From Alteromonas abrolhosensis (lineage in GTDB: Bacteria; Pseudomonadota; Gammaproteobacteria; Enterobacterales; Alteromonadaceae), in NCBI RefSeq assembly GCF_001953635.1, contig NZ_MEJH01000006.1, positions 1,915-65,914 of the forward strand: 64,000 nt of DNA. The letters run 5' to 3'. The notes under the pieces are model-generated. The model saw nothing but the letters and a program-made list of their open reading frames with translations, searched no databases and was not told the DNA's origin. Below are positions 49,301 through 59,168 of the stretch, in pieces. The position numbers and the translations under genes are program-made. Every line of letters starts with the position of its first letter. The first letter of the stretch is position 1.

Positions 49301-51448
49301 TTATTGTTGAGTAATAAGCGCTGACAATTCACCGTAACCGCTGATAAGTAGTCTTACTATCGCCCGCGTGGCGGCCACGTGAAGAAGCGCACGTTCTCTG
49401 ACAAGCCGCTCTTTTTCTGAAAATTCAAAACTGTAGTCAGCTGCCGGAATAATATTGGCATTGGCTGAAGCAATGAACAGAAATCTGAATTCCAGTCCCT
49501 TAACCCTGTGCATGGTAGACAGGCGAACTCCCTCCACGGAACGGTCATCCTGCCCTTTTTTCAGGACGACTGTCGTAATACCACGGGCTTTCAGGGCTGT
49601 GGCCAGTTTGTCTCTTACTGCCGTTGTTCTGGCTACAATACAAATATCCGAATCCCGTTCACCTGATGAACACAGCTCACCAAGTGTTTCTGCAATCCAG
49701 TCCTGCTCCTCTGCCTCTGTAGTAAACTGTTTCAGTACAGGATCATTACCGTGTGTCAGTGAATAGTAATCACTGCCGGAATCAAGCTGTCCGTCCAGGT
49801 CGTCAATCTCTAGTCCCTGCAGCAGCTCTTGTGCGAAGAGTTTAGTTTCGTGAGTCGTTCTGTAATTAATTTTAAGTTTTCTTCCCCGGCCCTTAATATC
49901 GATGCCGGAATGACCAATAACAATCCGGTCTCCGTAAATCCGCTGGTGGGCGTCACCAACCATAAGGATATTGTTATCTGCATCGGGTACCAGCGCATTT
50001 ATGAGTCTGAGATGAGGCAGGCTGAAATCCTGTATTTCATCGACAATGACAGACCGGTACAGCAGCGATTCTGCTTTTTGCAGCATTTCCTCAATGTCAA
50101 AAACAGACTCAGGGTAGTACCTGTATCTTTTGAACTCAGAGTGCTTTCTGAAAGCTTCAAATATCTCCCAGCAGTTTAAACGCTCTTTCCGCGTCAGTCG
50201 CTTACCACGGCCGTACCGTGAAACGCTCAGATAAGCTTCACGGGTTGTGATCTGATTATTCACAACAACTTTCAGAAATTCTGTTTCGAGAAACTGTATT
50301 GATGGTGCTGGTTTTATTCCGGTACTTTTAATCGCCTTATTCCAGAAAAACTCTGAATTTGAATTACCGGGGTAAAGCGGGCTGAACGGATATCTACCGG
50401 ACCTGAGGAAGTTGGCTATCCACTTATCGATATGGATAACCTCAATTCTGCTGAACTCGTCAGCACTGCAAAGCGATTTAAGAGCAGTGGAAATATCAGC
50501 CGCGAGATTGGCGTTGAAGGTTGAAAACAGGATTTTTTCACCCGGCTGTAACGTATTCGCGGCCAGCCAGCGCGCTCGGTGCATCGCGACAACCGTTTTC
50601 CCGGTTCCCGCACCACCAAGAATTCTTACTGGTCCGTTCCAGTTCCGTGTAACCAGCTTTCTCTGTGCAGGATGCAGGAAGGTGCGCCACAGCTCCAGAG
50701 GCTTATCGAGCATGTCTCTGAGCTCGTCTTCGCCATCAATCACACGGAATCCGGAAAGCGAGCGCCCTCTGGTCAGTGCAGCATCGATATCACCTGTATC
50801 GTAAACCGGCTCGTCCTGTTCAGAATAGATATCCTCAATACTCTGCCAAGGCTCACCTTCCATATACAGCTCCAGAGCTTCTGCAACTTCCTGAGGGAGT
50901 TTGTCAAACAGAGCGGTAATTTCTCCACGCGTTCCGGCTGAAAGTAGAACACCGGTATAGTCATCCGGTGTACCGATCCTGAGGAGCTGTTCAGTTTCAA
51001 GTCCCAAGGTATAAGGTACTTCAGCAGCAGTAACTGTTTCGTCCGCTTGGCTTTCAGAGCCGTAAGTACCCTGATTCACATGATAAGCACTGTCATCAGA
51101 ATCAGTGTGACTGAAAGACTCATAGATTTGAATCATACCGGTGTAGGCATTTACCAGACATTTTTTGCGTCGTGCCCAGGCATAAGCGCTGTCATGGTTA
51201 TTAACATGCACAAGAAGAAAATTATTTCCTTTTTCTGGTTTCAGCACAATGCCGCGATGATTCTGATCGATTCTGACGGATCTGTAGCCCGGATGTGCGG
51301 CATCATTAATTTTTTCGTAGTTAATTCCCGGAGAGTCCGGGTTATCCGTAAACTTAAGAACAAATTTAACAAAACCAGCCTGTGCTCTGCCCGAAAGCCG
51401 ATCGATTGCCCTCATACAGTCTTTTGAAACAGCCAGACTACATTTCAC
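49301..51448 (-). CDS. RelE-like domain fused to UvrD-like SF1 helicase
   Basis: 715 residues. Residues ~1-100 ('CMRAIDRLSGRAQAGFVKFV', 'YRSVRIDQNHRGIVLKPEKG', 'LLVHVNNHDSAYAWARRK') resemble the RelE/ParE toxin fold. After a linker is an SF1 helicase: Walker A 'RILGGAGTGKTVVAMHRARW' (~278), 'VIVDEIQDFSLPHL' (~469), 'MVGDAHQRIYGDRIV', and 'VRLSTMHRVKGLEFRFLFIA'. Last gene of the five-gene drmA-like operon, 3 bp after its upstream neighbour. The RelE-like part may bind RNA, DNA or the motor; toxicity is unproven. Typical residues cannot be checked by eye. Confidence 0.85.
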   Translation of the reverse strand: MKCSLAVSKDCMRAIDRLSGRAQAGFVKFVLKFTDNPDSPGINYEKINDAAHPGYRSVRIDQNHRGIVLKPEKGNNFLLVHVNNHDSAYAWARRKKCLVNAYTGMIQIYESFSHTDSDDSAYHVNQGTYGSESQADETVTAAEVPYTLGLETEQLLRIGTPDDYTGVLLSAGTRGEITALFDKLPQEVAEALELYMEGEPWQSIEDIYSEQDEPVYDTGDIDAALTRGRSLSGFRVIDGEDELRDMLDKPLELWRTFLHPAQRKLVTRNWNGPVRILGGAGTGKTVVAMHRARWLAANTLQPGEKILFSTFNANLAADISTALKSLCSADEFSRIEVIHIDKWIANFLRSGRYPFSPLYPGNSNSEFFWNKAIKSTGIKPAPSIQFLETEFLKVVVNNQITTREAYLSVSRYGRGKRLTRKERLNCWEIFEAFRKHSEFKRYRYYPESVFDIEEMLQKAESLLYRSVIVDEIQDFSLPHLRLINALVPDADNNILMVGDAHQRIYGDRIVIGHSGIDIKGRGRKLKINYRTTHETKLFAQELLQGLEIDDLDGQLDSGSDYYSLTHGNDPVLKQFTTEAEEQDWIAETLGELCSSGERDSDICIVARTTAVRDKLATALKARGITTVVLKKGQDDRSVEGVRLSTMHRVKGLEFRFLFIASANANIIPAADYSFEFSEKERLVRERALLHVAATRAIVRLLISGYGELSALITQQ

Positions 51449-51451
51449 TGC

Positions 51452-52864
51452 TTATACTTCCATATAATATTTGCACTTTTTAAGGTGAAGGTTCAGTGCA
51501 TTGGTTACCGGGAATATGTCTGCGCTCAGAATACCGAGAATCTCACTTGGCTTTGCGTCAGCAGAATATGTGAATTTAAGGACAAACGAATTATCAATAA
51601 CCTCAAACCGGCTGCCGCCAGGTAAACAGTGCTGGTTACTGATTGCCGCTTTCGCTAATGAAGGAGAGAATTTTTTACTGCCTTCACTCGCTATATCGTT
51701 AATCAGAACGAGGTATGCACTGTTGGTTTTGCCGAGAACTAATTCTCCGCTGAAACCTTTCTTGAGATTCAGATCGCGTACTTTGTAGTATTTGCGTTCG
51801 TCGCTGGTTTCTGCAGTGAAAAACTGGATCAACGGCTCACCGGTTATACCGAGAGACATTTGCTGATCGTTTCTCTCAGGTTTTTCCTCAACATGCTGAG
51901 GCAAGGAAGCAGGCACAAAACCTGAGAGGCGATTGTAGATTTCAGCAGCGATATTTCTGAGGCTGTTGACCGCATCCGGTCCGGGGCGCAGACGATCCTG
52001 ATGGTCCAGACGACTGTAGCCATAGCGAAAAATCGCCAGTTTCTGAGCAAGCTCTGTAACCAGTGTGCCGGTTTCCAGCGTTGTATCCTGCTTTATTGCG
52101 CGAAGGGCATTCTCGTCAGGATTCAGAAGCAGCAGTAAAAATGCTTTTTCAACCAGGTATTCGCCGTCGCTGAAATCCGGGATGTCTGTTGCGCCCGACT
52201 CGAGTGATGCAAAGGCCGATGCTATATAGTTACCAGACTCCGGGTGAAGCTGCGAAAGCTCAGTGATAATATCTGCCGCATTCCAGCCGGCCTCCTTATC
52301 ATACTTTATACAAAGGCTAATCAGGTCGCAGAGTAAGTCTGTATTGCCATACCGGCTGAAATATACATCAGCGAGTGCTTCCAGAGGGTTAATGGAGGAG
52401 CCGGTCAGTTGTGATGAAAATTTTTCCGCAGAACCTTTTAACGCAGCGTGAAACAGAAAACCTCGTACTGCATCTGTCTGACGGAGGATTTCACCAGGCT
52501 TCGAGTCCGCTGGTTCATCAGTTTCAGTTTCGCCTTGTAGCCATTCTTCAGCCAATACCCCGAAGGTAAACTCGCCAAAGTCATAATTAGACAGAGACGT
52601 GGCTGTGAGCTTGTTTATGACAGCTTCACTGGTCGCAAAAATCTTCTCTGCCAGCGAAATGGACAGGGCGGCGTTTTCCACCGCTGGTGCTGATAACTGT
52701 ATAACCAGCAGCGACCCGGTAAGCCTGACGTTTTTTAGCTGCTGTTCCGAAAAACAGGTCTGCCCGTTTACACTGACTAGCAGGTCTGGCGTTAGCAAAT
52801 CGTAAACCAGCGATACCCTTTTAAAGGCCTTGCTGGGCATAATGATAAATGTGGGTGTTTGCAT
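51452..52864 (-). CDS. Unrecognised protein of the drmA-drmB-like operon
   Basis: 470 residues, no family recognised. The N-terminal ~80 residues look beta-rich. A long helical middle follows, with repeated leucine- and alanine-rich segments ('LISLCIKYDKEAGWNAADII', 'AFLLLLLNPDENALRAI'), as in helical-repeat scaffolds. The C-terminal ~130 residues look mixed alpha/beta ('FFTAETSDERKYYKVRDLNL', 'GKTNSAYLVLINDI'). No signal peptide, membrane helix, P-loop or nuclease motif was seen. It lies 3 bp from genes on either side, so it is a coupled, probably structural or specificity component of the system. Confidence 0.75.
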   Translation of the reverse strand: MQTPTFIIMPSKAFKRVSLVYDLLTPDLLVSVNGQTCFSEQQLKNVRLTGSLLVIQLSAPAVENAALSISLAEKIFATSEAVINKLTATSLSNYDFGEFTFGVLAEEWLQGETETDEPADSKPGEILRQTDAVRGFLFHAALKGSAEKFSSQLTGSSINPLEALADVYFSRYGNTDLLCDLISLCIKYDKEAGWNAADIITELSQLHPESGNYIASAFASLESGATDIPDFSDGEYLVEKAFLLLLLNPDENALRAIKQDTTLETGTLVTELAQKLAIFRYGYSRLDHQDRLRPGPDAVNSLRNIAAEIYNRLSGFVPASLPQHVEEKPERNDQQMSLGITGEPLIQFFTAETSDERKYYKVRDLNLKKGFSGELVLGKTNSAYLVLINDIASEGSKKFSPSLAKAAISNQHCLPGGSRFEVIDNSFVLKFTYSADAKPSEILGILSADIFPVTNALNLHLKKCKYYMEV

Positions 52865-52867
52865 TAA

Positions 52868-54238
52868 CTATTCCCGGCTGGATATTAATTCGAGCAACTC
52901 CGGCTCATTTACCGGCAGATATTTCATCGCGCCTGCATCAGACTTTGCAGGGGTCTCTGACATCATGATCAGTTCATTTCTTGCCCGCGAACACATTACA
53001 TACATGTTCATTTTAAAGGTGTCTGAATCTGTATCTTCTGCCTCATAATCCTGTAAGCAGGGGAGAAATACAACATCAAATTCAAGACCTTTGCAGCTCT
53101 GCCGGTTAAGAACGGTTACAACCCCCTGCCTGTCAAATATGAGACTGTCACTTGTACTGCGGTCATTACTGTCATAAGTCTGGACGGTATAATTTGTTAG
53201 CATTCCGGTCAGTAAACTGAAGAACTGCTCTCTGAGTTTATTGTCTGGTAGCACAACGCCGACTTCATGATTTCCCCGGAGCCTGAGATAGCGGGCGATG
53301 TATTCAACCTGCTGCTGCACGTTTGCATCGCAGACCAGTCTCGGTTTGTTCCCTTTTTTATCGGGTAAATCCGGTGTTCCGGATGGTAAGCCAGTATAGA
53401 ACTTGCGTGCCAGCAGAGCGATTGGCCGGGTATTCCTGAAATTCCGGCTTAATGTAAACTTTCTGTCTTCGCCGATATTCAGCAAATCAGCAATCTGCGT
53501 TGTGGTTGAATTCTCTTCGCCCAGCCGCTGGTTATCATCAGCAAGTACTGTAATGGCTGAGTCACTTTCAGAAACACGTGACGCGTATTTAAGAAATTTG
53601 TAGGTGTCATTGCAGAAGTCCTGCCCCTCATCAATGATCAGGTGTCCCCAGCCTTTTTGTTTTTCCGGCTCTGCATCGGTGTACAGGTCGATGAGCCTGT
53701 CCCAGTCAGGCTTAAACTTTCGTATTTCCGGCGCATCATACGTAGCCTTATTTACTCTGGTTGTCGGGGTTCCGTCCCTTGGATCAGGTAACCACGGTGC
53801 AAAGACTTCGGGCGCCCTGTTTATTACTGCCTGAGTTGCAGTCCATGAACGCGCATTTTTATCCCATCTTGCCCCCTTTTCTCTTACTTCAATACGTCTG
53901 TCATACGGGGTGGTCAGATAGATGAGCTCCGCGCTTTCTTCATCCTGGTTTTCAATCTGCAGATTTCTCCACCAGTTATAGAACCAGGAATGAAATGTCC
54001 TGCAGCTCACATTCCGCGAGTCAGCACCGACATTCTGAGCAAATCTCTTCAGCACCCGGTTGTACATAATAACGTCAACTTTTTTGTTTTTCTTTGCGAG
54101 CAACATGGCTCTCAGGAATGCGATAACGGTTTTTCCTGTACCCGGCGGGCCGGTAACCAGTACGCGACCATCCAGCGGAGCGTCTTCGAAAATGTCCTGC
54201 TGTTCATCGCTTATATCGCGGGCGTTCGGCATTCTCAT
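52868..54238 (-). CDS. UvrD-like SF1 helicase with an inserted DUF5710-like segment
   Basis: 456 residues. Walker A 'VLVTGPPGTGKTVIAFLRA' (~27-45), 'LIIDEGQDFCNDTYKF' (~206), a 'LADDNQRLGEENSTTTQ' motif III, 'LSRNFRNTRPIALLAR', and late 'VTVLNRQSCKGLEFDVVFLP'. Between the first motifs, residues ~106-135 ('IYLTTPYDRRIEVREKGARW', then 'DKNARSWTA') match the small DUF5710 domain pattern (LxVPYxE...ALGARWD...W). The gene overlaps drmB by 4 bp. It is short for UvrD, so accessory subdomains are reduced. Role as motor in the DISARM-like complex is inferred. Confidence 0.82.
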   Translation of the reverse strand: MRMPNARDISDEQQDIFEDAPLDGRVLVTGPPGTGKTVIAFLRAMLLAKKNKKVDVIMYNRVLKRFAQNVGADSRNVSCRTFHSWFYNWWRNLQIENQDEESAELIYLTTPYDRRIEVREKGARWDKNARSWTATQAVINRAPEVFAPWLPDPRDGTPTTRVNKATYDAPEIRKFKPDWDRLIDLYTDAEPEKQKGWGHLIIDEGQDFCNDTYKFLKYASRVSESDSAITVLADDNQRLGEENSTTTQIADLLNIGEDRKFTLSRNFRNTRPIALLARKFYTGLPSGTPDLPDKKGNKPRLVCDANVQQQVEYIARYLRLRGNHEVGVVLPDNKLREQFFSLLTGMLTNYTVQTYDSNDRSTSDSLIFDRQGVVTVLNRQSCKGLEFDVVFLPCLQDYEAEDTDSDTFKMNMYVMCSRARNELIMMSETPAKSDAGAMKYLPVNEPELLELISSRE

Positions 54239-56034
54239 TTAACGTCCTCCTGAGTTGCGGCGACCAGGCTGAGCAGTCCTTCCAGTCCCTCATCGTTGCC
54301 GGTGAGCAGTGCTCTGTCCAGCAGCAGGTTGTTATACTCACAGCCTGTCTCCGAAATCAGTGAACAGGAATGGCAGGCCGCTTTGTTCATTTCCATCACG
54401 CCCTGAGTTTCTGCCTCAGAACATACCGGATCATTAGAACACCATTGCGCGGTTTCAACAGCTGATTCAATAGCTGCATAAAGACGATGATATTCGCCCT
54501 GCTGAACCAGGCCTCCCAGACTGCCCTCAGAGTCGCCGTCTGCGGTGTAGATCATGATGCCCGCCTGATCTTCGTCAAACGCATAAATACGTTCGCGCAG
54601 AGAGCTGGCAGAGTAGCCGCTTTCAAAAGTGAGCTGACGAATAAGAATGTGCGCAAAAGTATGCAGAGCTATAAATTTAGCTGACGGCTCCGGCAGATAA
54701 AGGCTGTTCAGGGATGCATGCTTGGCCTTTATATTTTCCAGTCTTCTGGTGAGCTGGCCGTGGTTGCGGTCTTCCCAGTCGCTGATTTGCGTACTGCTGA
54801 ACTCGATGAAAATGCCTTCCCCGAATACTTCAGTGGCAGGCAGCCATTTCCTCTCATCTCTGGTAGTCGTTGCGGCAATAATATTACCGTCCGGCTTTAT
54901 CCGTTCAAAACCACAGAAAGCACGTACTTCCCTTAGTTTATCAATCAGTACAACTCGCTTTATTAATTTTCGTAGTTCTGATGGTGAACCGGAAGGCTGT
55001 TGCTGCACCCGTGCCTTAAACAGAGGCCACGAGAAAGAAGCGGGGTCCTCAGAGGTCAGGATCTGCCATTCAGCCTTTCTGATATCTTCATCCCTGGGTA
55101 TTTTAAATTCTCTTTTTTCGGTGTTTTTCCCGCGGATAGCCTTGAGTACGGATTCCGTATCAGTGCCTAGTGTTTCGGCGATCTCTAAGGCTATGGCTTC
55201 CGCTCGCCCCGCCTTCTTTCTTCTTTCCGCGTCCAGCAAGTCCTCGTATTCACTATTCTGCTTTATTTTTTCAATAAGCGGATCTGTCTCAGAGCAGGAA
55301 CCGACCGGAATATCCAGCGCAGATTTTATGATGCCGTAATAGAGGTTGCTGGCGCCTCTCTGTAACACCCGAAGCGTTTCATTGCAGGAAGTGAGGGTTT
55401 CCCTGAATTCATAAGGTTGCTTGCCAAGACAGGAGCCGGGCACGCTGCCAGGTGCCATGATGGAACCAAGAGACTGTGAACTGCCACAGTCGGGATTTCT
55501 GCAGGTTACTTTAAGGGCATCTAGGCCACTGCCTTCACCCGATTTGCTTTCAAAATAAAGTTGGGCGCGGGAGTCACTGCCTTCCGTACATGTGCCGCCG
55601 GACTTTTTATGCGCCCATTTGTCCCACGGGATATCCTGAAGGTGACCGTGGTTACAGGCAGCAACAAACCGCATCGGTACCAGGGTTCGGTCTTTACAGG
55701 CAGCGTTCTTACATACGGGAACGCCGTCAGCATTAACTGCTTCATCACTGGCTTTGCGGTATTCCAGCTTTCTGCAGCGTGAGCAGAAAAGCCAGGCAGG
55801 GAAGCGCGAAGCCCACAGCCCGTCGTGTGAATCTCTGACGACCGGAGGGGCTTTTTTGAGATGAAATACACCGGTGGCCTCGGTGAGCCTTTTCAATTCT
55901 ATCCGCTCCAGCTTAGAGGGCCACTGATCCGTTCCGTTCATGATCAGCGACTCTTCTCCGATATCCACAATGGCGCCCGGGCCGAAAGGGCTGATTAATT
56001 GTGATGTCCGGAAGGTACGACGGTTTCCGCTCAT
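54235..56034 (-). CDS. drmB: DrmB-like DUF1998 protein
   Basis: 599 residues. The N-terminal 'RTSQLISPFGPGAIVDIGEE' is typical of DrmB. It has zinc-ribbon cysteine pairs ('CSRCRKLEYRK', 'CKNAACKD', 'CRNPDCGS'). The C-terminal DUF1998 has 'ALHTFAHILIRQLTFESGYS' (~455), 'SLRERIYAF', 'IMIYTADGDSEGSLGGLV' and a cysteine cluster 'CSNDPVCSEAE', 'CHSCSLISETGCEYNN'. DrmB works with the DrmA helicase in DISARM. Its start overlaps the drmA stop by 4 bp. Symbol by family resemblance only. Confidence 0.88.
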   Translation of the reverse strand: MSGNRRTFRTSQLISPFGPGAIVDIGEESLIMNGTDQWPSKLERIELKRLTEATGVFHLKKAPPVVRDSHDGLWASRFPAWLFCSRCRKLEYRKASDEAVNADGVPVCKNAACKDRTLVPMRFVAACNHGHLQDIPWDKWAHKKSGGTCTEGSDSRAQLYFESKSGEGSGLDALKVTCRNPDCGSSQSLGSIMAPGSVPGSCLGKQPYEFRETLTSCNETLRVLQRGASNLYYGIIKSALDIPVGSCSETDPLIEKIKQNSEYEDLLDAERRKKAGRAEAIALEIAETLGTDTESVLKAIRGKNTEKREFKIPRDEDIRKAEWQILTSEDPASFSWPLFKARVQQQPSGSPSELRKLIKRVVLIDKLREVRAFCGFERIKPDGNIIAATTTRDERKWLPATEVFGEGIFIEFSSTQISDWEDRNHGQLTRRLENIKAKHASLNSLYLPEPSAKFIALHTFAHILIRQLTFESGYSASSLRERIYAFDEDQAGIMIYTADGDSEGSLGGLVQQGEYHRLYAAIESAVETAQWCSNDPVCSEAETQGVMEMNKAACHSCSLISETGCEYNNLLLDRALLTGNDEGLEGLLSLVAATQEDVK

Positions 56035-59000
56035 CTCTTTTCTCCTTTAACCTTAATTAATGTCTCACTATCCACGTTGCGCATGGAGTTCAGTGTGGCC
56101 CAGCCTTTGTCTTCACTTTTAGCATCAAAGCTCTTCATCAGCGGCTGGAACTGCTTGCCTGCTTTCCGGCTTTCATAGCGGTTAATATCGCCCGATTCGG
56201 CTTTGCCGTGCCATTCATCAATTAGGTTGTCCAGAAACAGAAAGATATCCTTCTGCTCTTTCCCGGTAAGGCCTTCCATTGCGTTTTGCATCCTTTCTTT
56301 AAGTGCATCGGTTACCCGTTTTATGTCCTCGTTATCCTTGCGGAAGTGCTTTGCGCTTCCGCTATCACGAAGGCCTGCCGCAGCCCGGATGGCAATGATG
56401 AGAGCAGCGTGCAGCGCCCGTTCCATTGCCGGCTCCGTCCACGGTGTCACGCTGGTGGCCTCAACATGCCGGTAAAGCGCCTGATGGTAGCTTCTGAAAG
56501 TCTCGTAGTGAGAAATGTCCCGCGGCTTATTTGGTGAATACAGCGTGACCACAAGACCGGGAGGATATTTGCTGCTCCGGCCAACCCGGCTTGATGCCTG
56601 AATATACTCAGCTGAGGATTTGGGTTGCCCGACCACGATCATCGTATTAAGTCGGCTGATGTCCACACCAACAGAAATCATATTGGTGCAGGGCAGTATG
56701 TCGACGGCTTCACCCGAACGCTGCGGTTTGGCAAGATTCTTAAGAAGCTCAGGAATTTTGGGCCCTTTTACGTTTGCACTCAGTTCCTCAACACGTGTAA
56801 TGTCACGCGCATCCTGTTCGTCTGTTGCTATAACCTTTATCCTTGCAGGAATGTCATCCCGCGCCAGGGTCATGGTTTTCCCCAGTTCCCGGCGGCTGTT
56901 GTGATAAACCGGCAGCGTCCAGTAACTGTCAAGTACAGTGTCCTGCATGCCCAGTGAAACGGGGGCCTGCAGAATTGCTGCTGCAGACTGCACCATGGAT
57001 GTCTGACCTGTATGCCCCGATGGCATTACGCCCAGATACATCCGGCCCGGCCCTGTTGTATCAGACTTTGAAAAGAATGAATCATCATCTTCAATGCCGG
57101 TGGGCGGGAATATGTTCACTTTTCTGCCAAACAGCCGGTTTACCTGGTAGGGGGCATTTCGGATGGTTGCTGTTGCGGCCAGTACTTTGGGCCGCTTACC
57201 GGCCATGCTGATGGCTGTATCGATGCCCGATTCATACACCGACGCAATGGTGCCCAGTGGCCCGGATATCAGATGCAGCTCGTCCTGAATGATCAGCGAC
57301 GGTGGTAACGTGTGTTCGGGGGCAATCAGATTGTGGGCTTCTGCAATCCAGGCGAGTTGTGCAAACTTGTCCGTGGTTGCGATCAGCAGCGTTGGTGGCT
57401 GGCTGTAAAGTTGTTCATCGATAACCGAAACGGGCAGAGATTCGTGAAAGTCACAGCCGCTGTCCGGACAGTAAAATTCAAATGAGGTCGACGTTGAACG
57501 AATACCATAATCTTCGTTGTTGTCTGAAAAGTACTGGGGGATCACAGGCTTGCTGCACCACGGACAGCTTCTGAGCTGAAACGGGTTGTCGGGCTCATTC
57601 TCATTCCGCAGCGTTTCAAACTGCTGAACTGCAGCTCTATATTTGTTAGGGGAAGTGTTGCTGCCTGCCCAGAACCCCAAGGTAATCTGTTCTTCGCCAA
57701 GAAGTTCGGGCTCCTCCTTTCTGAGTGATTCCAGCGCACAAATCAGCGTGCCGGCACGTTCAAACTGCTGTGATGTAAGCAGTCTCAGAGTATACCGCTT
57801 GATGACTGCTGTACCACCACCTCTGGTGCCGTGCAGTATACGACGGGAAATAATTTCCCAGGCCGCCACGGCAAGATAGGCTTCTGTTTTTCCGCCACCA
57901 GTGGGGAACCACAACAGGTCTGCTTCATCGTGTGATTCAGGGAGTTCCCCGTTTTCATCCGAGATCATCGATTCCAGCACTATCAGCTGATAAGCCAGCT
58001 GAAACGGCCTCCACCGGTATTCATCCTTAAACTGAGCAGCGCAGTAATCGGGAGTTATAAATAACCCGTCTGCGTCCCTGGATACTGAGGTTATTTTCTC
58101 ATCTGAATGAATCATCTGCATGAGCATGGCACGGTTGGCCATTCTGAATGCAAACATTGCATTCTTGTTCCGGCCCAGTTTCTCAATGCCGCTGAACAGT
58201 CTTTCTGACGCCTTTTTCAGCCGCGAAAAAATATTCGCCCGTGCGGTGTCATGCTGCTCTGGGAGGATCCTGTGTTCCAGTTCCTCAATCCAGTAACTGT
58301 AGCCGTTAGCCAGCGTTTCCAGCGAAATAATAACATCTTCATCAGTACTGTAAGCGGGAAAGGCAAGTTTGTGAAGATTCAGCACATCTGCGGATATTTC
58401 CCATTTCTCAAGATCCTCATCGCTGAAGTCTGCAGTAAGCGGCTGAATTTCGTAGGCTGGCAGGTGCTCGGAAAACAGAGTCTCAGGCGAGGCATTGCCC
58501 TGAGAAATCCAGTTTGCAGAAACACCGTGCCCCACAGCCCATGTCACACGGTTTCTGTAGATAAGGGAGAGCTCAGCATGCTCTTCGTCATTCCTGAATC
58601 TGGCAGAATCTGGATACTTGAGAACAGCGCCTTCCACGACGGATACTTTAATACCGGCTTGGAAAAGGCAATATCCCACTTCCAGCTTTTCTGTTCCAGT
58701 ATGACGGTTTGTTAGTGCAATAGTGACTATAAAATCATCGCCGCTTTTGCGTTTTTTAAGAATAAGTGCGGCGTTATCATCCCAGATTTTTTTTTCGACT
58801 TTACCGTATTCATTCAAAACATAAGTCTGGCAAAAGCTGAGAGGTTTTCTGCGCCATTCACTTGCCTGTCCAGCAGTATATTTGCCGGCACTCAGCTCTA
58901 TTTTGAGCGAAGTACCTTTTTTCACTGCGAATGAAAGCGCCATTGATGAAGGTTTGAAATCTGATTTGAGTGCATCCTCATCACTTTGTGAATCCTGCTC

Positions 59001-59168
59001 GTCATCAGTAATTTTTGTCGCTGCTACGGGGTAGAGTATTCCTGATAAATAGCGTTTTTGTGGCGAATCTTTGAGAAGTTCTGTCTCTGAACTATATGGG
59101 CCTGTAAGTTGCTTTCGGATAAAAGATAAAAGCTCGTTTCTTTGCGCATTGAAGTACGCTGTGTCCAT
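56031..59168 (-). CDS. drmA: DrmA-like SF2 helicase
   Basis: ~1045 residues, within the DrmA range. Motif I 'LLWFPTGGGKTEAYLAVA' (~420), a DEAD-type box 'LIIQDELHLISGPLGTIASV' (~628), 'AATATIRNAPYQVNRLF', and the C-terminal motifs 'NMISVGVDISRLNTMIVVGQ', 'EYIQASSRVGRSSKYPPGLV' and 'RDISHYETFRSYHQALYRHV'. These match DrmA, which in DISARM forms a complex with DrmB that senses DNA ends or 5' overhangs. The ATG at 59168 is preferred over a GTG at 59174, since 'aggga' is 9 nt upstream. First gene of the five-gene operon. Confidence 0.88.
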   Translation of the reverse strand: MDTAYFNAQRNELLSFIRKQLTGPYSSETELLKDSPQKRYLSGILYPVAATKITDDEQDSQSDEDALKSDFKPSSMALSFAVKKGTSLKIELSAGKYTAGQASEWRRKPLSFCQTYVLNEYGKVEKKIWDDNAALILKKRKSGDDFIVTIALTNRHTGTEKLEVGYCLFQAGIKVSVVEGAVLKYPDSARFRNDEEHAELSLIYRNRVTWAVGHGVSANWISQGNASPETLFSEHLPAYEIQPLTADFSDEDLEKWEISADVLNLHKLAFPAYSTDEDVIISLETLANGYSYWIEELEHRILPEQHDTARANIFSRLKKASERLFSGIEKLGRNKNAMFAFRMANRAMLMQMIHSDEKITSVSRDADGLFITPDYCAAQFKDEYRWRPFQLAYQLIVLESMISDENGELPESHDEADLLWFPTGGGKTEAYLAVAAWEIISRRILHGTRGGGTAVIKRYTLRLLTSQQFERAGTLICALESLRKEEPELLGEEQITLGFWAGSNTSPNKYRAAVQQFETLRNENEPDNPFQLRSCPWCSKPVIPQYFSDNNEDYGIRSTSTSFEFYCPDSGCDFHESLPVSVIDEQLYSQPPTLLIATTDKFAQLAWIAEAHNLIAPEHTLPPSLIIQDELHLISGPLGTIASVYESGIDTAISMAGKRPKVLAATATIRNAPYQVNRLFGRKVNIFPPTGIEDDDSFFSKSDTTGPGRMYLGVMPSGHTGQTSMVQSAAAILQAPVSLGMQDTVLDSYWTLPVYHNSRRELGKTMTLARDDIPARIKVIATDEQDARDITRVEELSANVKGPKIPELLKNLAKPQRSGEAVDILPCTNMISVGVDISRLNTMIVVGQPKSSAEYIQASSRVGRSSKYPPGLVVTLYSPNKPRDISHYETFRSYHQALYRHVEATSVTPWTEPAMERALHAALIIAIRAAAGLRDSGSAKHFRKDNEDIKRVTDALKERMQNAMEGLTGKEQKDIFLFLDNLIDEWHGKAESGDINRYESRKAGKQFQPLMKSFDAKSEDKGWATLNSMRNVDSETLIKVKGEKR

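Noticed and set aside
54722-55339. Long plus-strand frame of 205 codons inside the DrmB-like gene (and similar frames inside the drmA-like gene)
   Set aside because: Antisense shadow of a well-supported gene with domain motifs on the minus strand.
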